From Aricia agestis (Eukaryota > Arthropoda > Insecta > Lepidoptera > Lycaenidae), in assembly GCF_905147365.1 (NCBI RefSeq), contig NC_056420.1, positions 5,838,001 through 5,902,000 of the forward strand: a stretch of DNA of 64,000 nucleotides, read 5' to 3'. This document shows, in pieces, positions 52,331-63,514 of this stretch. The translations under genes and the position numbers were made by a program. Each line of letters begins with the position of its first letter. The first letter of the stretch is position 1. The notes under the pieces were generated by a model. The model searched no databases, had not been told where the DNA came from, and saw only the letters and a program-made list of their open reading frames with translations.

Positions 52331-52679
52331 CTCCCACACCGGTTTCGGTGACGGTGGCCGGTTTCATTGAAACCAGGCCAGCTACGCAGGAGTAATTTTA
52401 TAGTGCCCAAGTGTGTGCGCAGTACACAAGAGCACTCTCTATTCCTTTACTGTCATAACCCAGTGGGACGGAAGACCGACACGACTGGCGAGAGATCAGG
52501 CGCAGGACCGACTTTTTACATGCCCATCCGACGCATGGATCATCTTACTTGTCAGACAATCAGGTGATCAGCCTGCATTGTCCTAACCAAACTTGGAAAT
52601 AACATGTTTCCAACGCGGGAATCGAACCCACGACCTCCGAGTCAAGAGCCGCGCTCTATACCACTAGACCACGGAGGCG
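52331..52679 (-). mobile_element. full-length SINE-B (tRNA-derived)
   Basis: Minus strand: tRNA-like head CGCCTCCGTGGTCTAGTGG (A box), B box GGTTCGATTCC at 52618-52628, then body AAACATGTTATTTCC, GATGATCCATGCGTCGG and CACCGAAACCGGTGTGGGAG, and a TTATTATTAT tail. It is the reference for the truncated or interrupted copies at 2598, 18070, 40034, 60780 and 63515. The head is not a functional tRNA gene. Confidence 0.85.
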
Positions 52680-53287
52680 TTGATCGGAGGATCAATTGAG
52701 ACGGAGGATCAAATATTTACTGTGTATTCAAATGGTAAAGAGCAATGGTTTACATATTATAAAAAAAAATAAGTTAGTTACATTTTGTGTTCAAACTCTA
52801 CAATTGAGTGTCGGGAATAAAAAAGTTAAATCTAAAATAATATCGAATAATATCTGATTATTACAATTTTAACATAATATTGTTTCTTATTTTTCTTGTA
52901 TTTTGTAACTTAAAATCTAATAAAAAAAAAATAAACAAATCCTCAATAGAACAAACCTTAAAATCTGACACACTTTATAACTGCAACTTGGCTTCAAGTA
53001 TTTCCATAACCGTTATAATGTCACAAAGAAAAAAATATCTGCGAAAAAACGGGCCATAAAAATTAAGAGGCCATTAATAAGAGCCAAAACTTTATCCCCG
53101 GGAGTGGAATGAGCAGAGCGCTTGACCTAGGGCTGACAATGAGACTTTTTATCTCCAACATATTTGGCATCGTCATGGGATTCTTTGAGAATCTTTTAGA
53201 TCCGCTCATTATGGGCGCACTGGGACATAAGGCAGTTTATACACTTCTTTTCATTCGCAATTTTTGATATGGTATATCCCACAACCT
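52680..53287. other. nothing recognised
   Basis: AT-rich. The last 60 bp may belong to the Helitron-like repeat split by the next MITE. Confidence 0.35.
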
Positions 53288-53489
53288 GCGGGGCTAAAAT
53301 GGTCACATTTAGCAATTCCTCTCAATGGATTCAGCAAATGAATTGACAAAACTGTCAAACTGACAAATGTCAAATCAGTACAAAAATACAGAAATGAATT
53401 GCAAGCAGAGTTGCATTTTGCGATTTTAGAAAAATGAATCATATTATGATTCATATCATGATTCTTCAAAGCGACCATTTTAGCCCCGC
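53288..53489. mobile_element. GCGGGGCTAAAATGGTC MITE, copy 4
   Basis: 202 bp, both TIRs intact, the cleanest copy in the window. Confidence 0.8.
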
Positions 53490-53633
53490 TGAACATTTTA
53501 CGGAAAACTATCACGCCTATTGATATATTGTGCTTTAACAAAGTAATTTTTATTTATATTATGTTGTGTTATGATCAGTCAGTCAAGGTCTAATGACGCA
53601 AACCCTCACAAAGCTCGGCTTTTAGCTAGTATA
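53490..53633 (+). repeat. Helitron-like 3' part (TTACGGAAAACTATCACGCC)
   Basis: ATTTTACGGAAAACTATCACGCC to CTCGGCTTTTAGCTAGT. A relative is at 61870-62062. The CTAGT end suggests Helitron-like origin. Confidence 0.5.
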
Positions 53634-53857
53634 ATAAATCATCATCGACATCAAAATAACCAAGAGGTGGGCTAGATGGCAACAACGTTTTATTAGAATT
53701 CCTTTTACTGGATTCAAAGTATGACTATACCAAACATTAAAAAAGAAATAAAATATACCAGAAGATGTTTTTAAGAAAAAAAAAAAGAGTAAGCTTGCGT
53801 GTAAGTTTCGTAAAAGGGAAGAAAGTCTAGGTAAAGTAATCAACCATTGATACTATA

Positions 53858-54059
53858 CAGGGTGCAATTAAACTTTCCGGCTAAATTTCAATATATTGAT
53901 CCTTGATAAAATAAAAATACACACATTTTTTCTTTTATAATCACTCAGTACTAACATTTTGAGAATAGCATCCGAAAGTTTCGTTACAACTTTTTCCGTC
54001 TCGCTCTCTTTCGCAATGCGTGATAAGGAACTTCGTTCCAGTAGGTTTAATTGCACCCT
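53858..54059. mobile_element. TIR MITE (CAGGGTGCAATTAAAC)
   Basis: 202 bp with 16-bp TIRs CAGGGTGCAATTAAAC (last base changed on the right) between TA dinucleotides. Probably a Tc1/mariner-type MITE. Confidence 0.65.
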
Positions 54060-54708
54060 ATATTATAATAATTATAAATGCGGAATTATGTATGCGGAGA
54101 TCTTCACGCTTATTTAAATCATCCTTAAAAACATCTTCTGGTATCTGTTTCTTATACTGCGTAGGTATTTAGTTTAGCTGCATGAAATAAAGCAAAATTG
54201 TTATGTAAGTATTTCCGTATAAACAAAAGAACTTGAGAGGTCTCAAAAAACCTGTATACAATTTAATTATACACTCAAAAATTATTAACAAAACGCCATT
54301 TATATTGACGCCCAGGAATACTAACAACGCGTCGCTGTTTATTTTAAAAAACTTCGTTCCAATAACGCCATCTAGTTGACGCACAGGAATACTTACTATC
54401 AACGCCCTCTGCCCCTAACATGCAGGTACTAATAAAAAAGTGTCGAAGTCAAATCAAGGTCAAATATCGTTCTGTCTAGCCTTCAGATTTACGCCAAACG
54501 CGCGATAAAGAACTTCGTTCCAATACTTATTTTCATTTAATTTATGTCTCAAAATTCCAGGTGCTAAATCGTTAAGTAGAGCGTTTATCAACTTTCAAAT
54601 CCCTGTTTTGTAAGTCTTTTGCGGCTTTTCAAAGACTGATTTTATTATAAGTCGCTATGAATACAATAAGTTTACTACTCAAACCATATCACGTGACAGC
54701 GTCCACAA
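54060..54708. other. unclassified, with AACTTCGTTCCA repeats
   Basis: TTGACGCCCAGGAATACT and TTGACGCACAGGAATACT occur 72 bp apart (about 54305 and 54377). AACTTCGTTCCA occurs near 54350 and 54507 as well as inside the preceding MITE. No gene. Confidence 0.4.
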
Positions 54709-54865
54709 ATAGTATAAATGCGAAAGTGTGTCTGTTACCTCTTCACGCTGAAACCGCTGACTCGATTTAGCTGAAATTTTGGTATGGAGATACTTGGAGT
54801 CCCGGTAAAGGACATAGGATACTTTCTATCCCGGAGTTTTTGTCGCAACGGAGTTTCTGGCGGTA
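54709..54865 (+). mobile_element. Helitron-like fragment
   Basis: AGTATAAATGCGAAAGTGTG, CTCTTCACGCTGAAACCGC, GAGTCCCGGTAAAGG and CGCAACGGAGTTTC in family order. Confidence 0.5.
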
Positions 54866-55245
54866 TCAGTTACAAATAATCTAGATAGCGCACACGGCAC
54901 AGCTGTTGATGTGTGCAGCCATTTTTACTTGCTTACACACACATTCACCTAACTACACTATTTTACATATTTCATGCGTCGAAGGTCTGTGCAGTTATTA
55001 TTTTAAATGCTTGTATTATAACAATTAAAATTGGTAGCATTAAAGCAGCAAACAAGTTTATATTCATATCTAAATGAATAAAAAGGGGTTATTAGAGGAT
55101 ATCATCCATTAATTTGTTAATAGACAGACTATAAATTCATCCATTTATATTTTGCTTAATCAAAAGTTCCAGAGTCTAGACAATTCATTTACTAGTCCGA
55201 CACAGTCTTCTGTTAAGAAGTTTCATTTGACGACAAACCTTTTAA

Positions 55246-55790
55246 GTATTTAGTCGCATTTACTAAAGTTTTCTAGAAGCGTAGCGGTTCTTAAACTTTT
55301 TTGGTGGCGGAACCCATTTAAGAAGTGAAATTTTTGACGGAAAAAACAGACAGACATGTTTTGTGTTTGAATGGACTATCTCCATGCAGGCGTCTGATGA
55401 TGTTGCTAAAAACAGTTTATGTATCACTCGTGGATACAAGGCCTTTGCGGAGCACGGTTTGAGAATGGCTGCTTTAAAGCTATTAGTCGTATTTACGATC
55501 AGTTTTCTAGAAGCTATAGTGCAACTGTTCTCAAACTTTATTGGTGGCGGAACCCTTTTAAGAAGTGACAATTTGACGGACCCGCAAGAAAGATAATGTT
55601 TTGTGTTTGAACGGATAATCTCCATGCGAGACGTATCAGATGATATTTATAAAAAAATTATGTATTGCAGAGCTCCTATGAAGGTTTTGTAGAGCCTCAG
55701 GCCTTCATCGAGCACGCTTTAAGAATGTCTGCTTTAAAGCATTAAGTCGTATTTACGTCGAGTTTTCTAGGAGCTATAGCGGATACGATA
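55246..55790. repeat. tandem repeat of a hAT-end-like sequence
   Basis: Two diverged units of about 234 and 260 bp plus a partial third, keyed by TTTTCTAGAAGC at 55269, 55503 and 55763. Each has CGGTTCTTAAACTTT-like and GGTGGCGGAACCC blocks that resemble hAT termini. A further relative is at 57303-57500. The frames inside are not conserved between units. Confidence 0.6.
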
Positions 55791-57302
55791 GACGGTAATA
55801 GATGGAGCCATTACAGTGCAGTTTCGTGTTAACCATTAACCGCTTATACGTTAACTGTCTGGGATTGAACTTACGAATTCGTTCTCTAAAGTAAATGTCA
55901 TTAGTCCATGGAGACAGTATCAAAACGTGATAGCGTCCACACGTCTATAAAGCAATAAATATAAAGCATTAATCAGTGTTTTTCAACGTGTGGGTCGCTT
56001 CAATACAGATTACGGTCGGTCGCCAGATATTTAGAAAACTTCAGTAAGAAAACAATAAAGATCAAAAATATAAATAGAATTGAATCATGATGAAAAAGTA
56101 ACCCCTTTACTTTCGCGATACATTTTTTCATACAGAGGGGGTCGCATTTTTAAAAATGTTGTAAAACACTGCTATAAAGTAACTTGGACTTTACACGGCA
56201 ACTCTGTGTAAACCATAAAGTTAATATACCTAGCGGAATAGAGACACAAAGGCCTGAGCAAGAGAGCTGTCACTATCAGTAACACTGCGTGGTAAAAAGG
56301 GACGTGTGATACATGACAACAGCACTCTTTTTTTGACGTCCAGTCGGCACGTGCCGCACGTTGACAATTTAATCTCATAGAAATCATGTTCAATCATGCT
56401 TGTGCAAGTGTATACGTACACATATTTTTCACACAGATGAAACCAATTTCGGTTTCGTTTGACAGCTGAAGATTGTTGCTCTGTTCCGCTAGGTAATATA
56501 TTAGCTTTATGGTGTAAACACATATAAGTCCTTTTTCAGAAGTCAAAGTATCTGCGTACTAAATTTGATCAAAATCATTTCAGCGGTTTAAGCGTGAAAT
56601 GGTAAAAGACAGATACACAGACAGACGGACAAACGTTTACATTTATATTTGTAAGTATGAATAAATGTTATGAAGACAACTTTTTTCCAAAATCAAATCA
56701 GTGATATTTTTTCCTATTTGTCGTGTCTGATAAAAAATCTTCTTTCTATCATAATAAATTGATAACATTCAGAGCAATATTTCTTCAAAGTACACAAACG
56801 AATTCCATACTTCACATAAAACTACTAACAGCGTACAATATTGAGTTACATCAGCTGTTTGATGCACTTATAGCGCATTAAAAGAGAGCCAATCGCTTTA
56901 CTTAAATATTTTCTTAAAATTTCTTCGCAGTTTATGAAAAATTTAACTGTGATGTTTTTCTCCGGATCGTGAGACGAAATTAAATAAAACTCTTTTTTAG
57001 CGAACCGAGTGAAACTGCTACAAACTTTCTTTGAAAGAATTATTTATAAAATGCAAATTATGTTTTAATTATTTTATGGGAAGCTTTTTTGAAAATAAGA
57101 GCTGGGCAATATTACAAAAGTTTCTGCAGTCCTTGGCCTTGCTTGCGACTGAGTGTGTACTAATATTTTATGAAATCGCTCTGTTAATAAACTTTTTTGG
57201 TCTGATTGCAACACTATGCCTGGTCTATATGAGGGTTTTAACTGGAGTTTATCTATTAGCGGGCGAATGATTTAGCCAATAAAAAGATAGCGCTTTTATT
57301 TA
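55791..57302. other. mostly unrecognised stretch
   Basis: 56525-56660 is an eroded minus-strand Helitron-like fragment (CAGCGGTTTAAGCGTGAAATGG with an ACAGACAGACGG run). Otherwise there is no gene or repeat I can name. Confidence 0.4.
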
Positions 57303-57500
57303 CTAGCGTAAATAGACCAACGGTTCTCAAAACTTTTTGGTGACGGAAGCCTTTAAGAAGTGATATTTTTGACGTATTCCAAAAAAAATTAATAGTTTGA
57401 CGTTGAAGGAATCGTCTCCATCGTTCGTGGATGGCCTACCGGGCCTTTGCATAGCCCCAGGGCTCCACTTCGGTAGCACACTTTGAATTTGGCTGAAATA
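57303..57500. repeat. diverged relative of the 55246 repeat
   Basis: CGGTTCTCAAAACTTTTTGGTG, TTTAAGAAGTGATATTTTTGACG and GGCCTTTGCATAGCCCCAGG. Confidence 0.45.
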
Positions 57501-57627
57501 TATACACTGCCATTTAAAACTTTTGAATATTACCACTAATACCTACACTAATTATATAAACCGATTTCAATGAAAAAGGTACGTGTATCGCCCGACATAC
57601 AAATTGCTAAAATTTATCGAATTATAT

Positions 57628-57657
57628 CGATAGTGTTTGTAATTACAAACACTATCG
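57628..57657. repeat. 30-bp perfect palindrome without loop
   Basis: CGATAGTGTTTGTAA followed at once by its exact complement. Confidence 0.8.
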
Positions 57658-57672
57658 CATAGTCTATACTAA

Positions 57673-57868
57673 TCTATACTTAATATTATAAAGCTGAAGA
57701 GTTTGTTTGTTTGAATGCGCTAATCTCAGAAACTACTGGTCCAATTTGAAAAAATATTTCAGTGTTAGATAGCTCATTTATCGAGGAAGGCTATATTTTG
57801 TCCCGCTAAGACTAATAGGAGCGAAGAAACAGAAGGAAATGCGGGTGAAGCCTCGCGGAATGTCTAGT
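57673..57868 (+). mobile_element. Helitron-like element, single-unit short form
   Basis: TCTATACTTAATATTATAAAG start, one CGCTAATCTCAGAAACTACTGG unit and a GGGTGAAGCCTCGCGGAATG, CTAGT end. Compared with 1731-2476, the extra tandem units are missing. Confidence 0.65.
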
Positions 57869-57878
57869 AAACTATATT

Positions 57879-58212
57879 GCCATGCTTCGGCACGATTAGG
57901 CCGGCTCGACCGGAGAAATACCACGGGCTCACAGAAAAACAGCGCTTGCGCTGTGTTTCGCCGAGTGAGTGAGTTTACCGGAGGCCCAATCCCCTACCCT
58001 TTTCCCTTCCCTACCCTCCCTTATTTCCTTCCCTACCCTCCCCTATTCCCTTCCCTACCCTCCCCTATTCCCTTCCCTACCCTCCCCTATTACCCTATTC
58101 CCTCTTAAAAGGCTGGCAACGCACCTGCAGCTCTTCTAATGCTGCGAGTGTTCATGGACAACGGTAGTTGCTTTCCATCAGGTGACCCGTTTGCTCGTTT
58201 GCCCCCTTTTTC
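57879..58212 (+). mobile_element. LINE-tail-sharing short element, copy E
   Basis: The only copy on the plus strand: head CCATGCTTCGGCACG, CGCTTGCGCTGTGTTTCGCC, a C-rich minisatellite of about five CCCTTCCCTACCCTCCCCTA units (57990-58103) and LINE-like tail to GCCCCCTTTTTCAT. Confidence 0.75.
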
Positions 58213-58520
58213 ATAAAAAAAATTATAGTTACATTATTTAAATTAAACGCTATCACAGATAGTAAATCTGTAGTTATCCTCCATAATAATCTTTGATTTA
58301 TCACGATGGCCGTTGTAATCATATTATGTTTGAGTTAGCCAATAACTATAATGAATTTGATTGCGGACATTAATTATATTTAAGGCGTAAAATACGACGC
58401 GTCTTATCTATATCTTGCCGGGTTTGGGGTAGCGGTCAGATGATCACTAATTAAGCTCATGTAGGTCAATCTTAGTACAATTTCAGACATAAAGATGGGC
58501 TGTTACGAAGATAATAATAT
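58213..58520. other. nothing recognised
   Basis: AT-rich. Confidence 0.35.
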
Positions 58521-58775
58521 AAAAAATACGTGTGGCACTCGGGGATTGCCGCGGTAAAGCAATTGCACAGCACTTTTTATCAACTAATTCAATTCAAATT
58601 AGCATACGTCTAATCGCACGCACACAAACACCGTGCTGAGTTCTGCCGAACTGAAACGACGTTAAAAGATGCACGGCAATGCCGCACGAGTCGGGGGTGT
58701 TAGGTTTATTTGCGTTACGACATTTCTTGATTCAGTCGCCGCGCTCAAAGCCGCTATAAAAACTATGCAATAACT
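58521..58775 (-). repeat. dispersed repeat X, copy 3
   Basis: Reverse-oriented relative of 6013 and 34893, retaining GTGGCACTCGG, CCGCGGTAAAGCAATTGC, ACACAAACACCGTGC and AAAGCCGCTATAAAAACTATGC. Confidence 0.6.
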
Positions 58776-59192
58776 TAAAATTAATACACAAAAGTTACGT
58801 TTTTCTTTCAGTTATTTCCTCTTTATAGCTAAATTTCTAACATATCAGAACAAGACATTAAATAAAACGTGTAAATAAAACTTATGGTAATCCAGGATTT
58901 TAACTGTTAAGTGCTAATTGTTTCAGTTATTTGAGCGTAAAAAACAAACATCGACCTTCATTAACAATAATATTATGTAGTTGATAGTAAGGTAAATCAC
59001 AGTTACATGATTTGGTTAGTGTAAATGTTACAACATTTCAAACGTAAATTCTCGATTAATTTAATCTCTTTGAGGGTATTCAATGAATTCAAAACTCGCA
59101 AAATCTAGTTAATTATGTTCGCATTTTAGACTAAACTTAATTAGCGGTGTTTAAAATTTTGCCACTTTATGTTAGTTGCTTATTACGAAATT
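58776..59192. other. nothing recognised
   Basis: AT-rich. Confidence 0.35.
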
Positions 59193-60403
59193 ACTAGTTG
59201 TTTCCCGCGACTTCGTCCGCGTGGACTTTAGTTTATAGTTGTTCCCGTACATCGATTGAGTCGTTTACGCGCAAATCAGAAAAGTATATTGTGTGGGAAC
59301 CGCACATTTTCCCGGGACAAAAAACATTCCTTGTTCCAGATTCAAATTAGTATCTCCAATCTCCATGCCAAATTTCATCAAAATAGATTAAATAGTTTAG
59401 GCGAGAATCGTAAAATAATATTGTGCGGTAACCGTACATTTTCCGTGACAATATTAGTATTCCTTGTCCTTTTCCGAGACTCAAAATATCTCCATACCAA
59501 ATTCCATTAAAATAGATTGAATAGTTTACGCGCAAATCATAAAAGTATATAGTGCAGTAACCGTAAATTTTTCCGGGACAAAATGTATCCTATGTTCTTT
59601 TTCGGGACTCAAAGTATCTTTAAATACCAAATTTCAGCAAAATGGGTCCAGCCGTTTACGCGTGATGTTGTGACCACGCGAAATATAACGTTCCGCGCAG
59701 CTTCGCCCGCGTAAATTAGATATTTCACAGACAAATTAGTCCACAAAAAAGTAGCCTATGATCCTTCACGTGGCCTACTTCTTATCTGTGCCAAATAAAA
59801 GAAAATTTGCTCCAGTAGTTCGTGAGATAAGCCCTTTCAAATAATTTCCCCTGTTTTTTTCCAAATTTTCTCTATTTCTTCGCTCCTATTAGTCTTAACG
59901 TAATAAAATATAGCTTATAGCCTTCCTCGATAAATGGTCTATCTAACACTGAAAGAATTTTTCAAATCGGACCATGCTTCCTGAGATTAGTGCGTTCAAA
60001 TAAGCCCTTTCAAATAATTTCCCCCATTTTTTCTACATTTTCCTCTATTTCTTCGCTCTCATTAGTATTAGCGTGATTAAATATAGCCTATAGCCTTTCT
60101 CGATAAACGAGCTATCTAACACTGAAAGAATTTTTCAAATCTGACCAGTAGTTCTTGAGATTAGCGTGTTCAAATAAGCCATTTCAAATAATTTCTCCCG
60201 TTTTTTCCACATTTTACTCTATTTCTTCGCTCCTATTAGTCTTAGCGCAATAAAAAATAGCCTATAGCCTTTCTTGATAAATGGCCTATCTAACACTGGA
60301 ATAATTTTTCAAATCGGATCAGTAGTTCTTGAGATTAGCGCGTTCAAACAAACAAACAAACAAACTTCCCAATTATAATATTATTAAGTATATTAAGTAT
60401 AGA
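59193..60403 (-). mobile_element. Helitron-like element, longest copy
   Basis: 1211 bp, the minus-strand counterpart of 14304-15328. Minus-strand order: TCTATACTTAATATACTTAA start, TTTG run, four CGCTAATCTCA-type units, GCGGGCGAAGCTGCGCGGAACG, repeated ACGGTTACCGCAC-type units, then CACGCGGACGAAGTCGCGGG and CTAGT. Non-coding. Confidence 0.65.
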
Positions 60404-60779
60404 TGTTTAGTCCTACCTTATACTATAATATGCAAAATATATAGCCAGTTCATTTCAATGATTTTGTGTAATTTTAAATGCAATAAGCTAATAAATTACC
60501 TCTCAAATTTACTGTAAAATCTACTGAATATACGAAATGTTATGAAATTACTAAGTCTTAACCTTAGGTTCCTAACACTAAGCAGATAAGAAAACGGTTA
60601 AGTGCGATCCGTACACACGAAGGGTTCTGTAACAAAAGTCGAAAGTATTATAAGGGAAAGCAACTGTGAATGGTCTTTGCCCTGCAGTTTGACAGCATAG
60701 GCTAATAAAAAAAAAACTGCGAATGAACTAGAGTGGTACTGGACTACAATACAAAAGTGATGGTGAAATATTCCGTGGA
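60404..60779. other. nothing certain
   Basis: 60596-60640 echoes the GTGCGA...GAAGGGTTC start of the 15455 repeat. Confidence 0.35.
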
Positions 60780-60947
60780 GGCGACGTTACCGAACGCATG
60801 GCCATATTTGAACCCAGGTCAGCTACACAGGACAAGAGTCAGTAGAATTATTTTCTTTTTAATTCTCGTACCACCTTTACATGGCCGTTGCAGGAATCAT
60901 CTGTCTGCTTGAACAATCTGCGTTGTCCCAGTATAGATCAAAACTCA

Positions 60948-61561
60948 CAGCACACACTCGGAAAGGGATCGGGACCGTATCGCCTCGAGCCGTTCAATAT
61001 TCATCATCATCATATCAGCCTATAGTCGTCCACTGCTGGACATAGGCCTCTCTCAATGAACGCCAAGATGACTGATCTCCTGCTACTCGCATCCAACATG
61101 GGCCTACAACTTAACTGAGATCGTTGTCCCACCTAGTTGGAGGTTGACTTACACCCCGAATAACCCCGTTTAATATTGTTTGTATGAAACTCCCTACTGC
61201 AACGCACGCTAAGCGGAACCGTAACGTAATCGCCTTGCCTCGGAACAGGCTCCGAACCGGGATGCGACGCGTGGTCAACTAGCAGTCCCCCCGCTTACGG
61301 CTCGTCGTCCACACGCCTACGGCTCGTCGTCCACCCGCCAACGGCTCTCCGTACTCAAGCTTACGTTTCTTCGTCCACCCTTGTCCCTTTCCCCTTCCCC
61401 GAGCCGTAAGCGAGGCGTCGCCTAGCCGTAGTCGAGTTGACGTGCAGGCGCTACTGATACGCTTTGGTTACGTGCATACGTTAAGTTGACGCCTGGTAGA
61501 CGGCGAGGCGAAAGGCGATACGGTGACGATCCCTTTCCGAGTTTATATGTGTGCTGTGACC
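60948..61561. mobile_element. GC-rich inverted-repeat element with 22-bp tandem array
   Basis: Ends TCACAGCACACA...CTCGGAAAGGGATCG...CCGTATCGCC mirrored with small indels (arms about 45-55 bp). The interior is unusually GC-rich. 61292-61379 is four 22-bp units sharing TACGGCTCGTCGTCCAC. It also holds a CCACTGCTGGRCA-type repeat at 61001-61144. Superfamily unknown. Confidence 0.6.
61001..61144. repeat. CCACTGCTGGRCA-type repeat
   Basis: ATCAT microsatellite, TATCAGCCTATAGTCGTCC, CATAGGCCTCTCTC, then CAACTTAACTGAGATCGTTG and CCCACCTAGTTGGAGG. Confidence 0.5.
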
Positions 61562-61625
61562 AGAATCTCCGAGTCGAGAATCATTAAAAGATGTTTTACT
61601 CCACCACTAGACCAATAAGTCGTTT

Positions 61626-61869
61626 TACTCTTTGGCTGTGGAACCCTGAAGCCACGCGGTCTTTATTAAAATAACTGCAAAGAAGCTACCGCTTGTTTTC
61701 ATACTAATGTATACTTAAAATTGAAATATGACCCCGTAGAGTCTTTCTTTAATAACATTCCACGTAATACTTGTAAAATGTAAAATTCTTTTGAAAATGA
61801 AAATGTTAAAATAATCAGGGCGATCGGAGGGAGCCCTAGTATGTCCTACAATCATTATAATATTTTGTG
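61626..61869. other. nothing recognised
   Basis: AT-rich. Confidence 0.35.
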
Positions 61870-62062
61870 GTACACTTTACGGAAAAACGATTACGCCTAT
61901 TGATTTGTGCTTTAACATAGTAATTTTTATTTATATCATAGAGTAATAAATATACTGGTCTCTGATTTATATGTAGAATGTAGATGTGTTGTCATCAGTC
62001 AGCCAAGGTTTTTATAATATTAATATGAAGATGTGTCATCAGCTCCGTGGCTTTTAGCTAGT
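61870..62062 (+). repeat. Helitron-like 3' part, copy 2
   Basis: CACTTTACGGAAAAACGATTACGCC to GGCTTTTAGCTAGT, as at 53490-53633 with extra internal sequence. Confidence 0.5.
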
Positions 62063-62267
62063 TATTGTAAATTTAACTATGTTGTGTACAAAACTATTGA
62101 ACGTGATCATAATATAACTGAGTCATGTGAAATTTGCCAAGGATAAATAGGAGTGAAGATTGTTAAATAATGCATTGAATTATTAATTAAAATAAAAATA
62201 GCTTGTAATAGCTTGTAACATATTATTTTGACATAATATTTTATTTATCGAAAGCAAAAGAGCCTAA

Positions 62268-62379
62268 GCTCCTGTTTCACTTCCTGATAAAGTGCCGAAT
62301 AGACTATCCACAACTTAATTGACAGATTCTAAGTGGTGGATAGCCTATACGGAACTTATCGACGTTGTGAAACAGGCCC
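62268..62379. mobile_element. degenerate PIF/Harbinger-like MITE
   Basis: CCTGTTTCACTTCCTGATAAAGTGCC paired with GTTGTGAAACAGGCCC, followed by TTA. Diverged copy of 30640-30777. Confidence 0.6.
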
Positions 62380-62490
62380 TTATACTCGTAGTTTAAAGCT
62401 AGGCGGCTATCATTACATAAAATAACACATCCAATATGGGTCATTTTCCTCTGGCAATAAAAGTATATTTTATAGAATTCTAAAATTATA

Positions 62491-62749
62491 CAGGCTGTAA
62501 CAAAAACAAGTGATAATACTTTAGGATGTGTACGTATTCCTTGTAGAGAGTTCACTGTGAAAGTAGCAGCGCTGAAAGACCAATTTTTTTTTTTACTTTT
62601 GTATGGGGAAACTCGTGACGCTCGGGTCCTTGCCCATACAAAAGTGAAAAAAAAAATTCGTTTTTCAGAGCTGCTACTTTCACAGTGAACTCTCTACAAG
62701 GAACACGTACACACCCTAAAGTATTATCACTTATTTTTGTTACACCCTG
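62491..62749. mobile_element. fold-back MITE (CAGGSTGTAACAAAAA), complete
   Basis: 259 bp flanked by TA on both sides. It is almost fully palindromic, with outer arms GTGATAATACTTTAGG, GTTCACTGTGAAAGTAGCAGC and inner CTTTTGTATGGG. The TA flanks suggest Tc1/mariner-type mobilisation. Confidence 0.75.
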
Positions 62750-62764
62750 TATTTTTTTATAAAA

Positions 62765-62955
62765 ATAAGGGGCATGGATGGGCCACGGTAGTTTGCTTTA
62801 GTAGGTCAACATCTTTTTAAGTGAGAATAAGCTCTCTTCTTCAAAATTCTACTGAGTTCTATGATACAACTGGTTCGTTCCAGAGTTTTGCTGTGCAGAA
62901 AGTTACGCGAAAAACGCACTGGAATACTACCTCTCATCAAGGTGATGAGGACGGC
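62765..62955 (-). pseudogene. old LINE ORF2 C-terminal fragment
   Basis: The minus-strand frame has VRFSRNFL and LKKRAYSHLKRC, matching the 27878 family, but the flanking motifs are eroded. The tail is degenerate. Confidence 0.65.
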
Positions 62956-62990
62956 ATTTTTTTTTAATTTAAGAATAAAAAATGCCGCCC

Positions 62991-63033
62991 GCTCCGCTCC
63001 CATAAATACTGTATCTATTTATGGGAGCGGAGC
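62991..63033. repeat. compact perfect hairpin
   Basis: GCTCCGCTCCCATAAATA pairs exactly with 63016-63033 around a 7-nt loop. It is followed by CGCGACCAAAAGCTAGT, so it may be a Helitron-like 3' hairpin. Confidence 0.7.
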
Positions 63034-63182
63034 CGCGACCAAAAGCTAGTTCAATAATAATAATTACACGAATGAAGTGTGTCATTATCTGCTAATTAAT
63101 TAGCTAATCAATACACCGTGTAATTGGTTACTGTTTAATTAAATTATGTTGCATTCAATTCGAGCAATGGAAGACATGAGTA

Positions 63183-63320
63183 GAAAGCAGGCAAGTAACA
63201 GTTAAAAAATTGCCGTTTTTTGCATAAATAGAGGCTCTAGGGCCTGGAAATGGATTTGAATTAAATAAACGTGGATTTTATATTAGCCGATGATGAAGTA
63301 GATAAGTTACATGGTTTGTT
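63183..63320 (+). repeat. dispersed repeat Y, copy 2
   Basis: AACAGTTAAAAAATTGCCGTTT, TTGCATAAATAGAGGCTC, then CGTGGATTTTATATTAGCC, GATGATGAAGTAG. The first half matches 35700 and the second half 17337-17390. Confidence 0.5.
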
Positions 63321-63514
63321 TATATTATTAGGAAAAAATAGTAATTGTCCTGATGTTATTAAATGTTAATATGTCTTTTCTTCCACTCCCATCTTTAATT
63401 GTGAATTTTTACGTTGTAGACATTGACACCGTTTTGAAGTGATTGCGCCATTGTGCCATCAAAAAAAACAACGACACTTCGGGTGTGCTCGAGAAGTGAA
63501 AAAGAAGCACCTGC

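Larger units (their letters stand above)
60780..61625 (-). mobile_element. degenerate SINE-B copy, interrupted
   Basis: The right side (61565-61612) has the head-complement words CTCCGAGTCGAGA and CCACCACTAGACC. The left side has CAGCTACACAGGAC, TCATCTGTCTGCTTG and TGCGTTGTCCCAG in SINE order. The block 60948-61561 is inserted between them. Confidence 0.55.

Noticed and set aside
52612..52680. tRNA-like sequence with good A and B boxes
   Set aside because: It is the head of SINE-B, continuous with the SINE body, and I did not find a complete cloverleaf with a proper acceptor stem.
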